Numbered from the stretch's first letter, positions 1-9,690 are shown. The stretch: DNA of 64,000 bases from Roseburia hominis (GCA_040702975.1 CP159990.1:1364001-1428000); one strand, 5' to 3'. Numbers and translations are program-made. Notes: generated by a model from the sequence alone, not told the origin.

Positions 1-513
1 TATAATCCATTTGCACTTAGAACAGTATTCCGTGACGGACAGTGTGGTATGTATCTTGATGGCGTTTGGGCTGTAAAGGAATTCCAGGAAGAATTAAATA
101 AAGGAGAAGACAGCAAATTTGCAACAGCTCTGTTCCCGGCAGGACCGGCAGGCTCACATCCGATCATGGGCTGTGACGGCTGGTCAATCCCGGCAGAATG
201 CAAGAATACAGAAGAAGCATGGAAGCTTGTGCAGCATCTGATGTCATCTGATAATCAGACACGGCATGCTTCCCAGTGGGGCCTTCTTCCTATTCTGGAG
301 TCTGAAAAAGATAAAGAGGAATTTTCCGGCGACTATTGGAAGGCATTGGTAGAACAGGAGCAGACCGTATCAGCAAGACCGAAAGATAAAAATGTGGCGA
401 TGATTGAACAGGCTATCGCAGACGGAGCACAGGCAGCAGCTATGCGGACGAAGACTCCGGAAGAAGCAGTTGATTACATGATTCAGACCGTAAAAGCGAA
501 TTATGTAGAATAG
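1..513 (+). CDS. Extracellular sugar-binding protein of an ABC importer, 3' part
   Basis: The open frame runs in from base 1 without a start, so only the C-terminal 170 residues are present. They resemble the C-lobe of family 1 extracellular solute-binding proteins: a VWAVKEFQ stretch, a GPAGSHPIMGCDGW loop, a segment on substituting subunits (EAWKLVQHLMS) and a terminal helix pair. In this family the lipid-anchored protein captures a sugar outside the cell and delivers it to the permeases. Two MalF/MalG-type permease genes follow within 65 bases, so they almost certainly form one operon. The substrate is inferred only from downstream nanE and a nanK-like gene, which suggest sialic acid or N-acetylmannosamine. 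Confidence 0.9.
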   Translation, partial: YNPFALRTVFRDGQCGMYLDGVWAVKEFQEELNKGEDSKFATALFPAGPAGSHPIMGCDGWSIPAECKNTEEAWKLVQHLMSSDNQTRHASQWGLLPILESEKDKEEFSGDYWKALVEQEQTVSARPKDKNVAMIEQAIADGAQAAAMRTKTPEEAVDYMIQTVKANYVE

Positions 514-577
514 TAGCAGCGTGATGGGCAGTTTATCTGCCCATCTTTGGCTTTAGGTATTGGAAAGGTGGTTGTAA

Positions 578-1456
578 ATGAAAACAAAAATGAAAAAGAA
601 AAAGAACGCTTTGCCTTACTTGTTTTTGGCACCTGCGATATTCGTTATTATTGCTATTTTTGCAATACCGCTGGTCAATCTGCTGTGGTATTCCTTTGCA
701 AAAGTGGATCTGATCGGTAATTTCCGATCCTGGGCCGGATTTAGCAATTATAAATATTTATTTACGGAAGCATTTGCACAGACCATGGTGAGGACCCTGA
801 TATGGGTAGTGTTTGGAATAGCGGGAATCTTCGTGGTCGGTACGGCTTTGGCGCTCGCGCTGAATAAGCCGATTCCGGGAAGAGGCTTCTTTCGTGCAGT
901 GGTTATCATCCCATGGGTCATTCCGCACGTATTTGCAGGGACGATGTGGAGTTGGGTGCTCAATTCAACGAATGGAATTGTAAATACGCTCCTTTTGGAG
1001 ATCGGGCTGATTAAACAGCCTATCAGCTTTTTGGGACCGGATTTTGCGTTGGCAACAGTGATTTTTATTCGTATCTGGAAGGGAGTACCGTTCTGGGTCA
1101 TGAGTCTGCTGTCAGCATTGCAGACAATTCCATTTGAAGTAGAAGAGGCAGCGAGGCTGGATGGCGCGGTGGGACTTAGATATTTTTGGCATATCACACT
1201 GCCGTTATTACGTCCGGTCATGATCATGAGTGGAACGATTTTGATGGCATGGTCCTTTACAATCTTTGATCTGATTTATGTAATTACCGGAGGCGGCCCG
1301 TTAAATGCGACAGAGCTTTTGAGTATCACAATTTACAAAAAGGCGTTTATCAATGCAGATTTGGGCGGCGCATCAGCAATCGCGATCTTTACGATGGTAT
1401 TTGTATCTATTATCGCGTTCTTCCTTATGAAACATAATGCAAAGGAGGAAAATTGA
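578..1456 (+). CDS. ABC sugar importer permease, MalF/UgpA type
   Basis: This 292-residue protein has about six hydrophobic segments. Its cytoplasmic EAA loop, EEAARLDGAVG followed by ITLPLLRP near residue 190, is the contact with the ATPase in binding-protein-dependent importers. A basic Lys-rich N-terminus precedes the first membrane helix. The start is chosen at 578 because AAAGGTGG lies just upstream. The gene overlaps the second permease by one base, indicating coupled translation. No ATP-binding subunit is encoded in view. Many carbohydrate importers in Firmicutes share a distant MsmK-type ATPase, so this absence is expected. Substrate is inferred from neighbours only. Confidence 0.92.
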   Translation: MKTKMKKKKNALPYLFLAPAIFVIIAIFAIPLVNLLWYSFAKVDLIGNFRSWAGFSNYKYLFTEAFAQTMVRTLIWVVFGIAGIFVVGTALALALNKPIPGRGFFRAVVIIPWVIPHVFAGTMWSWVLNSTNGIVNTLLLEIGLIKQPISFLGPDFALATVIFIRIWKGVPFWVMSLLSALQTIPFEVEEAARLDGAVGLRYFWHITLPLLRPVMIMSGTILMAWSFTIFDLIYVITGGGPLNATELLSITIYKKAFINADLGGASAIAIFTMVFVSIIAFFLMKHNAKEEN

Positions 1457-2289
1457 TGAATAAGAAGAGAAAACGGAAACAGCTTAAGGATTACATTATA
1501 CGATATATTGTGATTATCATTTGGGTGATTATTGCACTTCTTCCTATTTATGTGGCGGTCATGACATCATTCACGCCATTTGAGAAACTGGGAGAGCGCA
1601 TGTTGTTCCCGAAATATTTCAGGTGGCAGAATTATGTGGAGGTCGCAACACAGACTCCGATGTGGGAATATCTGAAGGCGTCCGTTATATACGCACTGGG
1701 AACCAGTGTTTTTACGATTGTGATCTCGATCCTTGGAGCGTATGCATTATCGCGATTCCGGTTTCGGCTTAAAGTGGGATTTCTGATGCTGATCGTGGCA
1801 ATTCAGGTCATTCCGCAGATTGTCATTGTGACTCCACTCTATGGAATCTCAAATTCAACGGGATTATATGATACGTATATTATGGTCATCTTTGCGATGG
1901 TAGCGTCGGCAATCGCAAATCCGATCTTGCTGCTAAAGGGATTTTTCGACAGTATCACCAGTACCCTGGAGGAAGCGGCGGCGGTAGATGGCTGTACAAG
2001 GCTGGGGGCGCTTGTCAGGATTATTCTTCCGATTTCCATGCCGGCGATCACGACAGCCTTTGCCCTTTCGTTTTTTACAGGCTGGGACGCATATCTGTAT
2101 CCGATGATTCTGACATCTTCTCCGGGGAAAGTTTCCATGACGGTGGGATTGTCACGAATGGTCGACATTGTAACGCCGTGGAACTGGGTAATGGCCGGAA
2201 CCGTTGTTGCCATTATTCCGCCAATTTTGGTTTATTTGCTGGCACAGAAGTATTTGATCGGAGGATTGACAGCAGGAAGCGATAAATAA
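1456..2289 (+). CDS. ABC sugar importer permease, MalG/UgpE type
   Basis: This 277-residue inner-membrane protein has about six hydrophobic helices and the MalG-type EAA loop LEEAAAVDGCTRLG followed by RIILPISMP. It pairs with the preceding permease to form the translocation channel. The ATG at 1456 shares its A with the upstream TGA and sits behind an AAAGGAGGAA ribosome binding site. A TTG one codon earlier is in frame but less likely. The C-terminal sequence QKYLIGGLTAGSDK matches the usual MalG ending, which contacts the ATPase. Confidence 0.92.
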   Translation: MNKKRKRKQLKDYIIRYIVIIIWVIIALLPIYVAVMTSFTPFEKLGERMLFPKYFRWQNYVEVATQTPMWEYLKASVIYALGTSVFTIVISILGAYALSRFRFRLKVGFLMLIVAIQVIPQIVIVTPLYGISNSTGLYDTYIMVIFAMVASAIANPILLLKGFFDSITSTLEEAAAVDGCTRLGALVRIILPISMPAITTAFALSFFTGWDAYLYPMILTSSPGKVSMTVGLSRMVDIVTPWNWVMAGTVVAIIPPILVYLLAQKYLIGGLTAGSDK

Positions 2290-2319
2290 ATGAAAATGAT
2301 ACATCAGGAGGAAAGAGAT

Positions 2320-3396
2320 ATGAGTGAAACGGGATTATTGAAGATAGGAGTAGGAAGATTTTTATATGGCGCAGGCGCTGTGCATGAGCTGCCGGGGGAG
2401 ATTTTGCGCTATGGGGTGCGCGCAGTTCTGGTAGGCGGAAAGACGACCCTTCCTATGGTAAAGAACCTTGTTTTGGCCGGGATGGAGGAAAAAGGAATTG
2501 AAAGCGAATGGATATTGATGAACGAACCCAATTCCGTAGATTTCGCGGGAAGACTGGCGGAAATGGCAAAGGAAAAGGGAAGCCAGGTCATTGTTGCGAT
2601 TGGCGGCGGAAAGTGTATGGATCTGTGTAAGGTGTTCTCTGACTTTGCCGGACTTCCGCTCATTACCGTTCCGACTTCCGTTGCGACCTGTGCCGGAACC
2701 TCAGCGGTAAGCATCATGTACACGAAAGAGGAAGGACGCTATGACTGCTCGATCCCGAAGGAAAAAGAGGTGGATTCTACGATTGCGGACCTGGATCTTA
2801 TCGGAGCTTCACCGAGGAGATTGTTCGCGTCCGGCATCATGGATTCTATCGCAAAATTGCCGGAAATCGTAAACGGAAAAGAGAGCATGACCTATCCGGA
2901 AGTGTCTGTGTACAAGTATATGGCCTATAGTAATTCCATATTTATTTATGACTTTCTGACGGAAAATGGCGTGAAGATCTATGAGGATCCGAAGGCAGAT
3001 GAGAGGCTTCTTCGGGACGTGACGCTGGTCAATCTTTTGATTACTTCGATGGTGAGTGGATTTTCCAGCGGCGCCGATCAGCTGGCGGTGGCTCACGGTC
3101 TATATGATGGTATGAGAAAATATTTTCCAAGGGAGTCCAAAGGGGCGCTTCACGGTGAAATTGTGGCGGTCGGCGTTTTGATGCAGATGCGTTTTAACGG
3201 GGACAGCGAGGAGGAATATCAGAAGATCCGCGGTATGATGGAGGCCATGCATATGCCGCTTACGATGAAGGAGCTTGGAGTAGAGCCGACGGAAGAGAAC
3301 GTGAAATTGCTGAAGGAATATAATGCAATGAAAAATAATATGGTTTGTCAGGAGGATCTTAAGAAACTGGATAAGGCTTTCCAGGAGATTGTTTAG
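2320..3396 (+). CDS. Iron/zinc-containing alcohol dehydrogenase, glycerol dehydrogenase-like
   Basis: This NAD(P)-dependent dehydrogenase of about 358 residues belongs to the group III (GldA-like) family. Visible features are the nucleotide-binding motif AIGGGKCMDLCK, the PTSVATCAGTS loop, and metal ligands placed as in glycerol dehydrogenase: Asp in SGIMDSIAK, His in AVAHGLYDG and His in GALHGEIVAVG. An in-frame ATG at 2290 exists, but AGGAGG lies immediately before the ATG at 2320, so that start is preferred. The gene is embedded between the importer and nanE. Its substrate is unknown; reduction or oxidation of a sugar or triose derivative is inference. Known sialic acid clusters use Gfo/Idh-type oxidoreductases instead, which makes this placement unusual. 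Confidence 0.85.
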   Translation: MSETGLLKIGVGRFLYGAGAVHELPGEILRYGVRAVLVGGKTTLPMVKNLVLAGMEEKGIESEWILMNEPNSVDFAGRLAEMAKEKGSQVIVAIGGGKCMDLCKVFSDFAGLPLITVPTSVATCAGTSAVSIMYTKEEGRYDCSIPKEKEVDSTIADLDLIGASPRRLFASGIMDSIAKLPEIVNGKESMTYPEVSVYKYMAYSNSIFIYDFLTENGVKIYEDPKADERLLRDVTLVNLLITSMVSGFSSGADQLAVAHGLYDGMRKYFPRESKGALHGEIVAVGVLMQMRFNGDSEEEYQKIRGMMEAMHMPLTMKELGVEPTEENVKLLKEYNAMKNNMVCQEDLKKLDKAFQEIV

Positions 3397-3436
3397 TTCT
3401 CAGACGTAAAAAAGACAGGAGCAAGGAGGAGAACTC

Positions 3437-4147
3437 ATGGAAAATGAAATACTGAAAAGCATCAGGGGAGGCTTGATCGTATCCTGTCAGGCACTGAAAG
3501 AAGAGCCGCTTCACAGTTCCTACATCATGCAGAGAATGGCTGTTGCCGCGATGCAGGGCGGAGCAGTGGGGATTCGGGCCAACACTGTGGAGGATATCCA
3601 GGCGATTCGTGAAGAGGTCTCTCTTCCGGTCATCGGGATCATCAAACGGGTATATTCGGATTCAGAGGTCTATATCACGCCTACTATGAGGGAAGTGGAG
3701 GCGCTGATCGCGATCGGGACAGAAATCATTGCAATGGACAGTACGAGCCGTGTCCGGCCAAATGGAATCGACCTGGAAACATTTTTTAAAGCGGTCAGAC
3801 AGCGGTATCCGGACCAGCTTTTTATGGCGGATTGTTCTACATTTGAAGAAGGAATGAAAGCTGCAGAGCTTGGATTTGACATTATTGGGACCACGCTGCA
3901 TGGGTATACGGATTATACGAAGCGTACGACGCTTCCGAATCTTGATCTCATCAGACAGCTTGTGAAGAAGACGGGAAAGCCGGTGATCGCAGAGGGGGGG
4001 ATCTGGACGCCGGATCAGTTAAAAGAGGCGATGGATGCCGGGGTTCTGGCTGCGGTCGTAGGGACTGCGATCACAAGACCACGGGAGATTACCCGCAGAT
4101 TTGTAAGCGAAATTGAATTTGCAAATCTGTTAAAGGAGAAGCAGTAA
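3437..4147 (+). CDS. nanE: N-acetylmannosamine-6-phosphate 2-epimerase
   Basis: This 236-residue cytoplasmic TIM-barrel enzyme converts N-acetylmannosamine-6-phosphate to N-acetylglucosamine-6-phosphate in sialic acid catabolism. Family features are an early GGLIVSCQA strand, GAVGIRANT, LPVIGIIKR with the catalytic-type lysine, MDSTSRVRP, MADCSTFEEG, and a phosphate-binding end VIAEGGIWTPDQ plus VVGTAITRP. Length matches the family. AGGAGG precedes the ATG. It lies 40 bases after the dehydrogenase and about 95 bases before the kinase, suggesting one operon. Confidence 0.95.
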   Translation: MENEILKSIRGGLIVSCQALKEEPLHSSYIMQRMAVAAMQGGAVGIRANTVEDIQAIREEVSLPVIGIIKRVYSDSEVYITPTMREVEALIAIGTEIIAMDSTSRVRPNGIDLETFFKAVRQRYPDQLFMADCSTFEEGMKAAELGFDIIGTTLHGYTDYTKRTTLPNLDLIRQLVKKTGKPVIAEGGIWTPDQLKEAMDAGVLAAVVGTAITRPREITRRFVSEIEFANLLKEKQ

Positions 4148-4241
4148 GCCGTTATTCCGGTCATGTCTGGTCATGAGGAAAAAGGCGACAGCTGGCATAA
4201 AATGGAAAATTGATTGGACTATGGAACCGATAGGGGGTACA

Positions 4242-5132
4242 ATGAGATTAATAGTAGTGGATATAGGTGGAACATCTATTAAATCGGCTGTCTGTGAGGA
4301 AGGACTGCTTGGGAAGAAGCAGGAGACGGATACGCAGGCGGCCAGAGGTGGAGACTTCGTTGTAAGCGAACTGATCCGGATCATTCATTCCCTGGGAGAA
4401 GCAGACGGGATTGGAGTGAGCACGGCGGGGCAGGTCGATGTGGTATCAGGTACGATACGCTATGCGAATGAGAATATTCCCGGTTATACCGGAACACGCC
4501 TGAAGGAGATCCTGGAGCGGGAATTTGAAGTCCCTGTCGTGATCGAGAATGATGTCAATGCGGCAGCTTTGGGAGAGGCTCATTATGGTGCGGCAAAAGG
4601 GATCGCAGATTTTTTATGCCTGACCTATGGAACTGGTGTAGGCGGAGCCATCATACAGGGAGGAGAGGTCTGGCGGGGAATCTCCGGTTCTGCAGGGGAA
4701 TTTGGAAGTATGATCACTCATGGGGAATGCGTGACTGCTGGGAGACGGATCAGCGGCTGCTATGAAGAAGCTGCTTCTACGGCAGCGCTGGTAAGAAATG
4801 TCAGCCGTCGGTTTCCGCATCTTACAAGCGGCCGTCAGATATTTGAACGTCTGGAGCTTCCCGGGGTGCGGGAGGAAGTGGACGCCTGGCTTGAGGAAAT
4901 CGTACACGGTCTTGTGACGATTATACATATCTTTAATCCGGGCTGTATTGTGCTTGGAGGCGGAGTGATGGGGCAGGCGTATGTTGCGGAGTCGGTAAAG
5001 GAACGGGTATATAGACGGATTATGCCATCTTTTGCGGAAGTCAGAATCATGCCCGCCGAGCTTGGAAATGCAGCAGGCCTTTGGGGCGTGGCGTATCTGA
5101 TACAAAAACGGCTTTCCGATGCTCGTGCATAG
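4242..5132 (+). CDS. nanK: ROK-family sugar kinase, probable N-acetylmannosamine kinase
   Basis: This 296-residue ROK kinase would phosphorylate N-acetylmannosamine before the NanE step. The ATP phosphate loop is VVDIGGTSIKSA at the N-terminus, the catalytic region reads VIENDVNAAALGE, and TYGTGVGGAII and GGGVMGQ follow. The zinc-binding Cys-rich signature of typical ROK proteins (CxCGxxGC) is degraded to CVTAGRRISGC, so zinc binding is probably lost, as in some NanK proteins. An earlier in-frame ATG at 4173 is less likely, because the ATG at 4242 has a purine-rich GATAGGGGG upstream and starts exactly at the phosphate-loop strand. Sugar specificity is inferred from adjacent nanE. Confidence 0.85.
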   Translation: MRLIVVDIGGTSIKSAVCEEGLLGKKQETDTQAARGGDFVVSELIRIIHSLGEADGIGVSTAGQVDVVSGTIRYANENIPGYTGTRLKEILEREFEVPVVIENDVNAAALGEAHYGAAKGIADFLCLTYGTGVGGAIIQGGEVWRGISGSAGEFGSMITHGECVTAGRRISGCYEEAASTAALVRNVSRRFPHLTSGRQIFERLELPGVREEVDAWLEEIVHGLVTIIHIFNPGCIVLGGGVMGQAYVAESVKERVYRRIMPSFAEVRIMPAELGNAAGLWGVAYLIQKRLSDARA

Positions 5133-5216
5133 AGAAATTCCGGCGATTTATGTAGGTGTCACGATCTGCTGCTTGCATAAAGAAAAGAACAGGAATCTAC
5201 GAGGGAGGCCGAGTCT

Positions 5217-6080
5217 ATGAAGCAGGAGAATTTTATTGTGCAGATACGTGCTGCATACCCCCATTTAACGAAAGCAGAGAAAAAGGTAGCTGATTATATA
5301 CTGGCGCATGTGTCGGAGGTTTTGTATATGTCGATCACCGATCTGGCAGATGCCTGTAAGGTCGGTGAAACGACAGTGTTCCGATTTTGTAAAAGCATGA
5401 AACTTCAGGGGTATCAGCAGTTCAAGATTCAGTTGTCACTCGGTATTCAGGACGAAGAGAAGAACAGTGGGCAGGAGCCTCTTACGAAGGATGTGGCAAA
5501 AACAGATTCATTTTCTGTCATGACACAGAAGCTGCTCAACTCGAACGTGAATGTGCTGACCGAGACCAGTGCGCTTCTTGGAAATGAGAATATCTGCCGT
5601 CTTGTAGAAAGGCTGATCGATGCGGAACGAATCTTTTTCTTCGGCGTAGGGGCAAGTCAGATTGTAGCGATGATGGCGGCAAACCGTTTCTTGAGAATTG
5701 TGAATAAGGCGTACTGCTATACCGATTCTCATATGCAGACGATGGTGGCGTCAACGATGACCCAGCGCGATGTGGCTGTCGTGATCTCTTATTCAGGTTC
5801 TACCAAGGACTCCATTCTGCTCGCAAAACTGGCGAAGGATTCAGGTGCGTTTGTGGCGGGAATCACACGTTTTGCCAAATCGCCGTTAGTCAGCCATGCA
5901 GATGTGGTGATTCTTTGCGGATCGAATGAGGGACCGTTGGAGGGTGGCTCCATCAATGCACTTATGAGTCAGATGTTTATTCTGGAAGTGATGTATACAG
6001 AGTATTATCGGAAGGTATATGATTCCAGTTATGAGAATAATCAAAAAACTTCACAATCGATTATTGATAAGATGTACTAA
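5217..6080 (+). CDS. MurR/RpiR-family transcriptional regulator
   Basis: This 287-residue regulator has an N-terminal helix-turn-helix (residues about 5-85, with LTKAEKKVADYI and VGETTVFRFCKSM) and a C-terminal SIS phosphosugar-binding domain (about 125-265, with FFFGVGASQIVA and VVISYSGSTKDS). Members sense sugar phosphates and control amino sugar operons. Placement directly after the nanE/nanK genes suggests it regulates the importer operon, perhaps through N-acetylmannosamine-6-phosphate. GAGGGAGG upstream supports the ATG at 5217. A terminator follows. Confidence 0.93.
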   Translation: MKQENFIVQIRAAYPHLTKAEKKVADYILAHVSEVLYMSITDLADACKVGETTVFRFCKSMKLQGYQQFKIQLSLGIQDEEKNSGQEPLTKDVAKTDSFSVMTQKLLNSNVNVLTETSALLGNENICRLVERLIDAERIFFFGVGASQIVAMMAANRFLRIVNKAYCYTDSHMQTMVASTMTQRDVAVVISYSGSTKDSILLAKLAKDSGAFVAGITRFAKSPLVSHADVVILCGSNEGPLEGGSINALMSQMFILEVMYTEYYRKVYDSSYENNQKTSQSIIDKMY

Positions 6081-6102
6081 GCGGGCCGTGCATTGAGCGG
6101 AA

Positions 6103-6142
6103 AACACCTCAGGCATATGCGAATGACTTGGGGTGTTTTTTT
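6103..6142 (+). terminator. Rho-independent terminator after the rpiR-type gene
   Basis: AACACCTCA and TTGGGGTGTT pair as inverted arms and are followed by seven T residues. It closes the sugar operon. Only about 40 bases separate it from etfB, leaving little room for a separate etf promoter, so partial read-through may feed the next operon. Confidence 0.8.
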
Positions 6143-6183
6143 AATGTAAAAAAACAGGCCTATTATGAGGAAGGAGGAAGAAA

Positions 6184-6972
6184 ATGAGAATACTGGTATG
6201 TATAAAGCAGGTTCCGGGAACCACTTCGGTCGAGGTAGATGAAAAGACCGGAGTCTTAAAACGGGACGGCGTGGAAGCGAAAATGAACCCATTTGATTTA
6301 TATGCGATTGAGCAGGCGCTGCTTATGCGGGAAACGTATGGCGGTACGGTAGATGTGATCACGATGGGACCGCCCCAGGCAGAGGCTGTATTAAATGAAG
6401 CTGTATATATGGGAGCGGACAGGGGAGTTCTCATCAGTGACCGCCGTTTCGCAGGAGCGGATGTAGTTGCGACCAGCTACACACTCTCGCAGGGAATCCG
6501 GAAGGCGGGAGAATATGATCTGATTCTATGCGGCAAGCAGACGACGGATGGGGACACAGCCCAGGTGGGCCCGGAGACGGCAGAGTTTCTTGGAATCGAA
6601 CATATTGCAAATGTACTGCAGATTCTGGAAATGGAAGATGATAGTATCACCGTTCTGGAAAATCTGGAAACACAGGTGCGCAGATTAAAGCTAAAGCTGC
6701 CCTGCCTTCTTACGATTGAAAAAGATGCCAATACGCCCAGGCTTCCGTCTTTTAAAAGAAAACAGGAGAGAAAGGATCTGCGGCCTGAAATGATAAGCCT
6801 TGATCATTTTGCGGACAAGGATCCGAAGCATTATGGGCTAAATGGTTCGCCTACCCAGGTGGAGCGGGTATTTCCACCGGAAAAGAGTACAGACCGTATG
6901 TTGTATGAAGGCAGTGCCAGGGAATTGGAACGTGCGCTGCTGGAACTTCTAAAGAGCAGGAAATTCTTATAG
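6184..6972 (+). CDS. etfB: Electron transfer flavoprotein beta subunit
   Basis: This 262-residue protein has the EtfB fold: it opens with ILVCIKQVPGT, has MNPFDLYAIEQAL, the adenine-nucleotide loop LCGKQTTDGDTAQVGPETAEFLG, and the recognition-loop region LENLETQVRRLKLKLPCLLTIEKD. It forms a heterodimer with the EtfA encoded 18 bases downstream and carries electrons to or from the FAD dehydrogenase encoded third. GGAAGGAGGAAG precedes the ATG. The order etfB, etfA, FAD-dehydrogenase matches the lctBCD lactate dehydrogenase/Etf complex of acetogens, which uses electron confurcation between NAD+ and ferredoxin. Confidence 0.95.
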   Translation: MRILVCIKQVPGTTSVEVDEKTGVLKRDGVEAKMNPFDLYAIEQALLMRETYGGTVDVITMGPPQAEAVLNEAVYMGADRGVLISDRRFAGADVVATSYTLSQGIRKAGEYDLILCGKQTTDGDTAQVGPETAEFLGIEHIANVLQILEMEDDSITVLENLETQVRRLKLKLPCLLTIEKDANTPRLPSFKRKQERKDLRPEMISLDHFADKDPKHYGLNGSPTQVERVFPPEKSTDRMLYEGSARELERALLELLKSRKFL

Positions 6973-6990
6973 GGAAGGAGAGAGGGCTAA

Positions 6991-8187
6991 ATGGGATATT
7001 TGAAAATACATCAGGAGATGGTGACGGAGGAAATCGCCCGGAAGATGTGCGACGTTTGTCCTTTTGGTGCGATATCATACCAGGAAGGAAAGCTGGAAAT
7101 CGGCGCAGGATGCAAGATGTGCCGAATCTGTGTGAAGAACGGCGTTCCCGGCGTGGTTACCTATGAGGAGGAAAAAAAGGAAGAGATCGACAAGTCGTTG
7201 TGGAAAGGAATCGCCGTTTTTGCAGAGCAGGAAGAGGGACGGATCCACCCGGTGGTGTATGAACTGCTGGGGAAAGCAGCAGAATTGGCGCAGAAGATTC
7301 AGCAGCCGGTCTATGCCGTTTTAGCCGGCTTTGGGGTGGAGAAGCTGGCCGAAGAATTGCTTCACTATGGGGCAGACCGGGTATTTTGCTATGATGCAGA
7401 GGAATTGGAAGAGTTTCGAATTCTTCCTTATGCAAAGGTGCTGGAAGATTTTGTGGAGCAGACACAGCCGTCGGTGATCATGGTGGGTGCGACGATGAAA
7501 GGGCGTTCTCTTGCACCGCGGGCGGCGGCACATTTCCGTACAGGGCTGACCGCTGACTGTACAGTGCTTGATATCAAGGAAAATACGGATCTGGTACAGA
7601 TTCGACCGGCTTTCGGGGGAAATATCATGGCGCAGATCGTGACGCCGAATTCCAGACCGCAGTTTTGTACGGTGCGCTATAAAGTGTTTGCAGCTCCGGA
7701 AAGAAAGGAGGCGGCTTCGGGCAGCGTTGTCAGAATGGAGCTGGAAAAGGAGAAATATGCGACGTCGGTAGAAGTGGTCGAAAAGACGAAAAAGCCAAAG
7801 GAAATCGACATCGCGGAGGCAGAGATCATCGTTGCAGTCGGACGGGGAGTGAAAAGTCAGAATGATCTGGAGATGATAGGAGAGCTGGCAGAGCTTTTGG
7901 GCGCGCAGACGGCCTGTACCAGACCGCTGATCGAGGCGGGCTGGTTTGACGCCAGAAGACAGATCGGATTAAGCGGAAGAACCGTGAAACCGAAGCTGAT
8001 TCTCACAATCGGGATTTCCGGTTCTGTGCAGTTTGCAGCCGGAATGAAAGGTTCGGACTGTATTGTTGCGATTAATGAAGATAAAAATGCGTCGATATTT
8101 GATGTGGCACATTACGGGTTTGTGGGAAATCTATATGAGATTGTTCCGCGGCTGATAGAAGAGATCAGAGGAGGTGCAGCCAGATGA
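6991..8187 (+). CDS. etfA: Electron transfer flavoprotein alpha subunit with N-terminal Fe-S domain
   Basis: This 398-residue EtfA has an extra ferredoxin-like N-terminus of about 60 residues with Cys in MCDVCPFGA and in [12 protein letters not shown]. That is enough ligands for one [4Fe-4S] cluster. The main body contains [15 protein letters not shown] and the C-terminal FAD-binding region [17 protein letters not shown] and [19 protein letters not shown]. The extra Fe-S domain is known from lactate-linked bifurcating Etf proteins. Its stop overlaps the start of the dehydrogenase gene by four bases (ATGA), implying translational coupling. Confidence 0.94.
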   Translation: MGYLKIHQEMVTEEIARKMCDVCPFGAISYQEGKLEIGAGCKMCRICVKNGVPGVVTYEEEKKEEIDKSLWKGIAVFAEQEEGRIHPVVYELLGKAAELAQKIQQPVYAVLAGFGVEKLAEELLHYGADRVFCYDAEELEEFRILPYAKVLEDFVEQTQPSVIMVGATMKGRSLAPRAAAHFRTGLTADCTVLDIKENTDLVQIRPAFGGNIMAQIVTPNSRPQFCTVRYKVFAAPERKEAASGSVVRMELEKEKYATSVEVVEKTKKPKEIDIAEAEIIVAVGRGVKSQNDLEMIGELAELLGAQTACTRPLIEAGWFDARRQIGLSGRTVKPKLILTIGISGSVQFAAGMKGSDCIVAINEDKNASIFDVAHYGFVGNLYEIVPRLIEEIRGGAAR

Positions 8188-9587
8188 TCATGGATGAAAA
8201 AGTAACACTGAGTGAACAGCAGATTGCCTATCTGAAAGAACGGATTCCGAAAGAGCGGATTCAGGTGGGGGAAGAAATCGGGGAAGATTACAGTCATGAC
8301 GAATTAGGCGGGGCCCACGGTTATCCCCACGTTCTGATTCAGGTGAAGACGACGGAGGAAATCTCCGAGATTATGAAATATGCATATGCACAGCAGATCC
8401 CTGTGGTCGTGCGCGGGGCAGGAACCGGGCTTGTCGGGGCAGCGGTGGCTCTTTGCGGAGGTATTATGCTGGAGACAACACAGATGAATCAGATTCTGGA
8501 GCTGGACGCGGCCAACCTTACGGTGACGGTGGAACCGGGAGTCCTTCTCATGGAGCTGGCTCAGTTCGCGGAGGAACATGGCTTTTTGTATCCCCCGGAT
8601 CCGGGAGAAAAATCGGCGACGATCGGCGGAAATATCAGCACCAATGCGGGAGGAATGCGCGCTGTCAAATACGGTGTGACACGGGATTATGTCAGAGGAC
8701 TGACGGTGGTGCTGCCTGATGGTGAGATCATCGAACTGGGCGGTAAAATCGTAAAAAACAGCTCCGGCTATGCGCTCAAGGACCTGATGATCGGTTCTGA
8801 AGGGACCTTGGGAATCATTACGAAAGCGATTCTGAAGCTGGTCCCGCTTCCGGAGAAAAGTGTGAGTCTATTAATTCCTTATCCGACGATGGAGGATGCA
8901 ATAGGCGCGGTGCCGGAAATCATTCGACTAAAGGCTGCGCCTACGGCAATCGAGTTTATGGAAAGGGAGGTCATACTTTTTGCAGAAGATTTCCTCGGAA
9001 AGAAATTTCCGGATACCGGAAGCGTGGCATACCTGCTCCTGACCTTCGACGGGAATTCGGCAGAGCAGGTGGAAACGGAGTACGAAAAGGTTGCTCTCTA
9101 TTGCCTGGAGCACGGCGCAAAGGATGTATTTCTGGTAGATACGCCGGAGAGGAAAGACTCGGTATGGTCTGCAAGGGGCGCCTTTTTGGAAGCAATCAAA
9201 GCCTCCACAACGGAAATGGACGAATGCGATGTGGTCGTGCCGCGGAATCACGTGGCAGATTTTATCCGTTACACGCATGAGCTTGCCAAAGAATTCGAGA
9301 TACGAATTCCCAGCTTCGGACACGCAGGGGACGGGAATCTGCACGTCTACATCTGCCGCGATCACCTGGAGGAAAACGTATGGTCGCAGAAATTGAACGA
9401 TATATTCGGGAAAATGTATAAAAAGGCGGAAGAATATGGCGGTGCGGTTTCTGGAGAACACGGAATCGGATACGCCAAGAAAGAATACCTGGAAGAACAG
9501 GCAGGACCTGAGCAGATCGCACTGATGCGGGGCATCAAAAAGGTGTTTGATCCGAAAGGGATCCTGAATCCGGGAAAAGTGATTTAG
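8184..9587 (+). CDS. FAD-linked lactate/glycolate dehydrogenase (LctD/GlcD family)
   Basis: This 467-residue flavoenzyme has a PCMH-type FAD-binding domain ([16 protein letters not shown] near residue 75; [17 protein letters not shown] near 140; [22 protein letters not shown] near 190). A C-terminal FAD-oxidase domain follows, with [25 protein letters not shown] and the ending [12 protein letters not shown]. It would oxidise D- or L-lactate (or glycolate) and pass electrons to the Etf pair encoded upstream. Genomic order and the Fe-S EtfA favour lactate. No lactate permease or LutR-type regulator lies next to it in view. Confidence 0.93.
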   Translation: MIMDEKVTLSEQQIAYLKERIPKERIQVGEEIGEDYSHDELGGAHGYPHVLIQVKTTEEISEIMKYAYAQQIPVVVRGAGTGLVGAAVALCGGIMLETTQMNQILELDAANLTVTVEPGVLLMELAQFAEEHGFLYPPDPGEKSATIGGNISTNAGGMRAVKYGVTRDYVRGLTVVLPDGEIIELGGKIVKNSSGYALKDLMIGSEGTLGIITKAILKLVPLPEKSVSLLIPYPTMEDAIGAVPEIIRLKAAPTAIEFMEREVILFAEDFLGKKFPDTGSVAYLLLTFDGNSAEQVETEYEKVALYCLEHGAKDVFLVDTPERKDSVWSARGAFLEAIKASTTEMDECDVVVPRNHVADFIRYTHELAKEFEIRIPSFGHAGDGNLHVYICRDHLEENVWSQKLNDIFGKMYKKAEEYGGAVSGEHGIGYAKKEYLEEQAGPEQIALMRGIKKVFDPKGILNPGKVI

Positions 9588-9644
9588 TACAGATAGTAAT
9601 AAAAATGGTTTGTAGTATTGAATAAAGTGATTGTTATGATTTAT

Positions 9645-9690
9645 CAGACCCCAGGGAGTGCAAGTATGCTCTTTGGGGTCTGAAATTTTT
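9645..9690 (+). terminator. Rho-independent terminator of the etf/lactate dehydrogenase operon
   Basis: The arms CAGACCCCAGGGAG and CTCTTTGGGGTCTG enclose a short loop, and AAATTTTT follows. It ends the operon 57 bases after the dehydrogenase stop. Confidence 0.85.
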
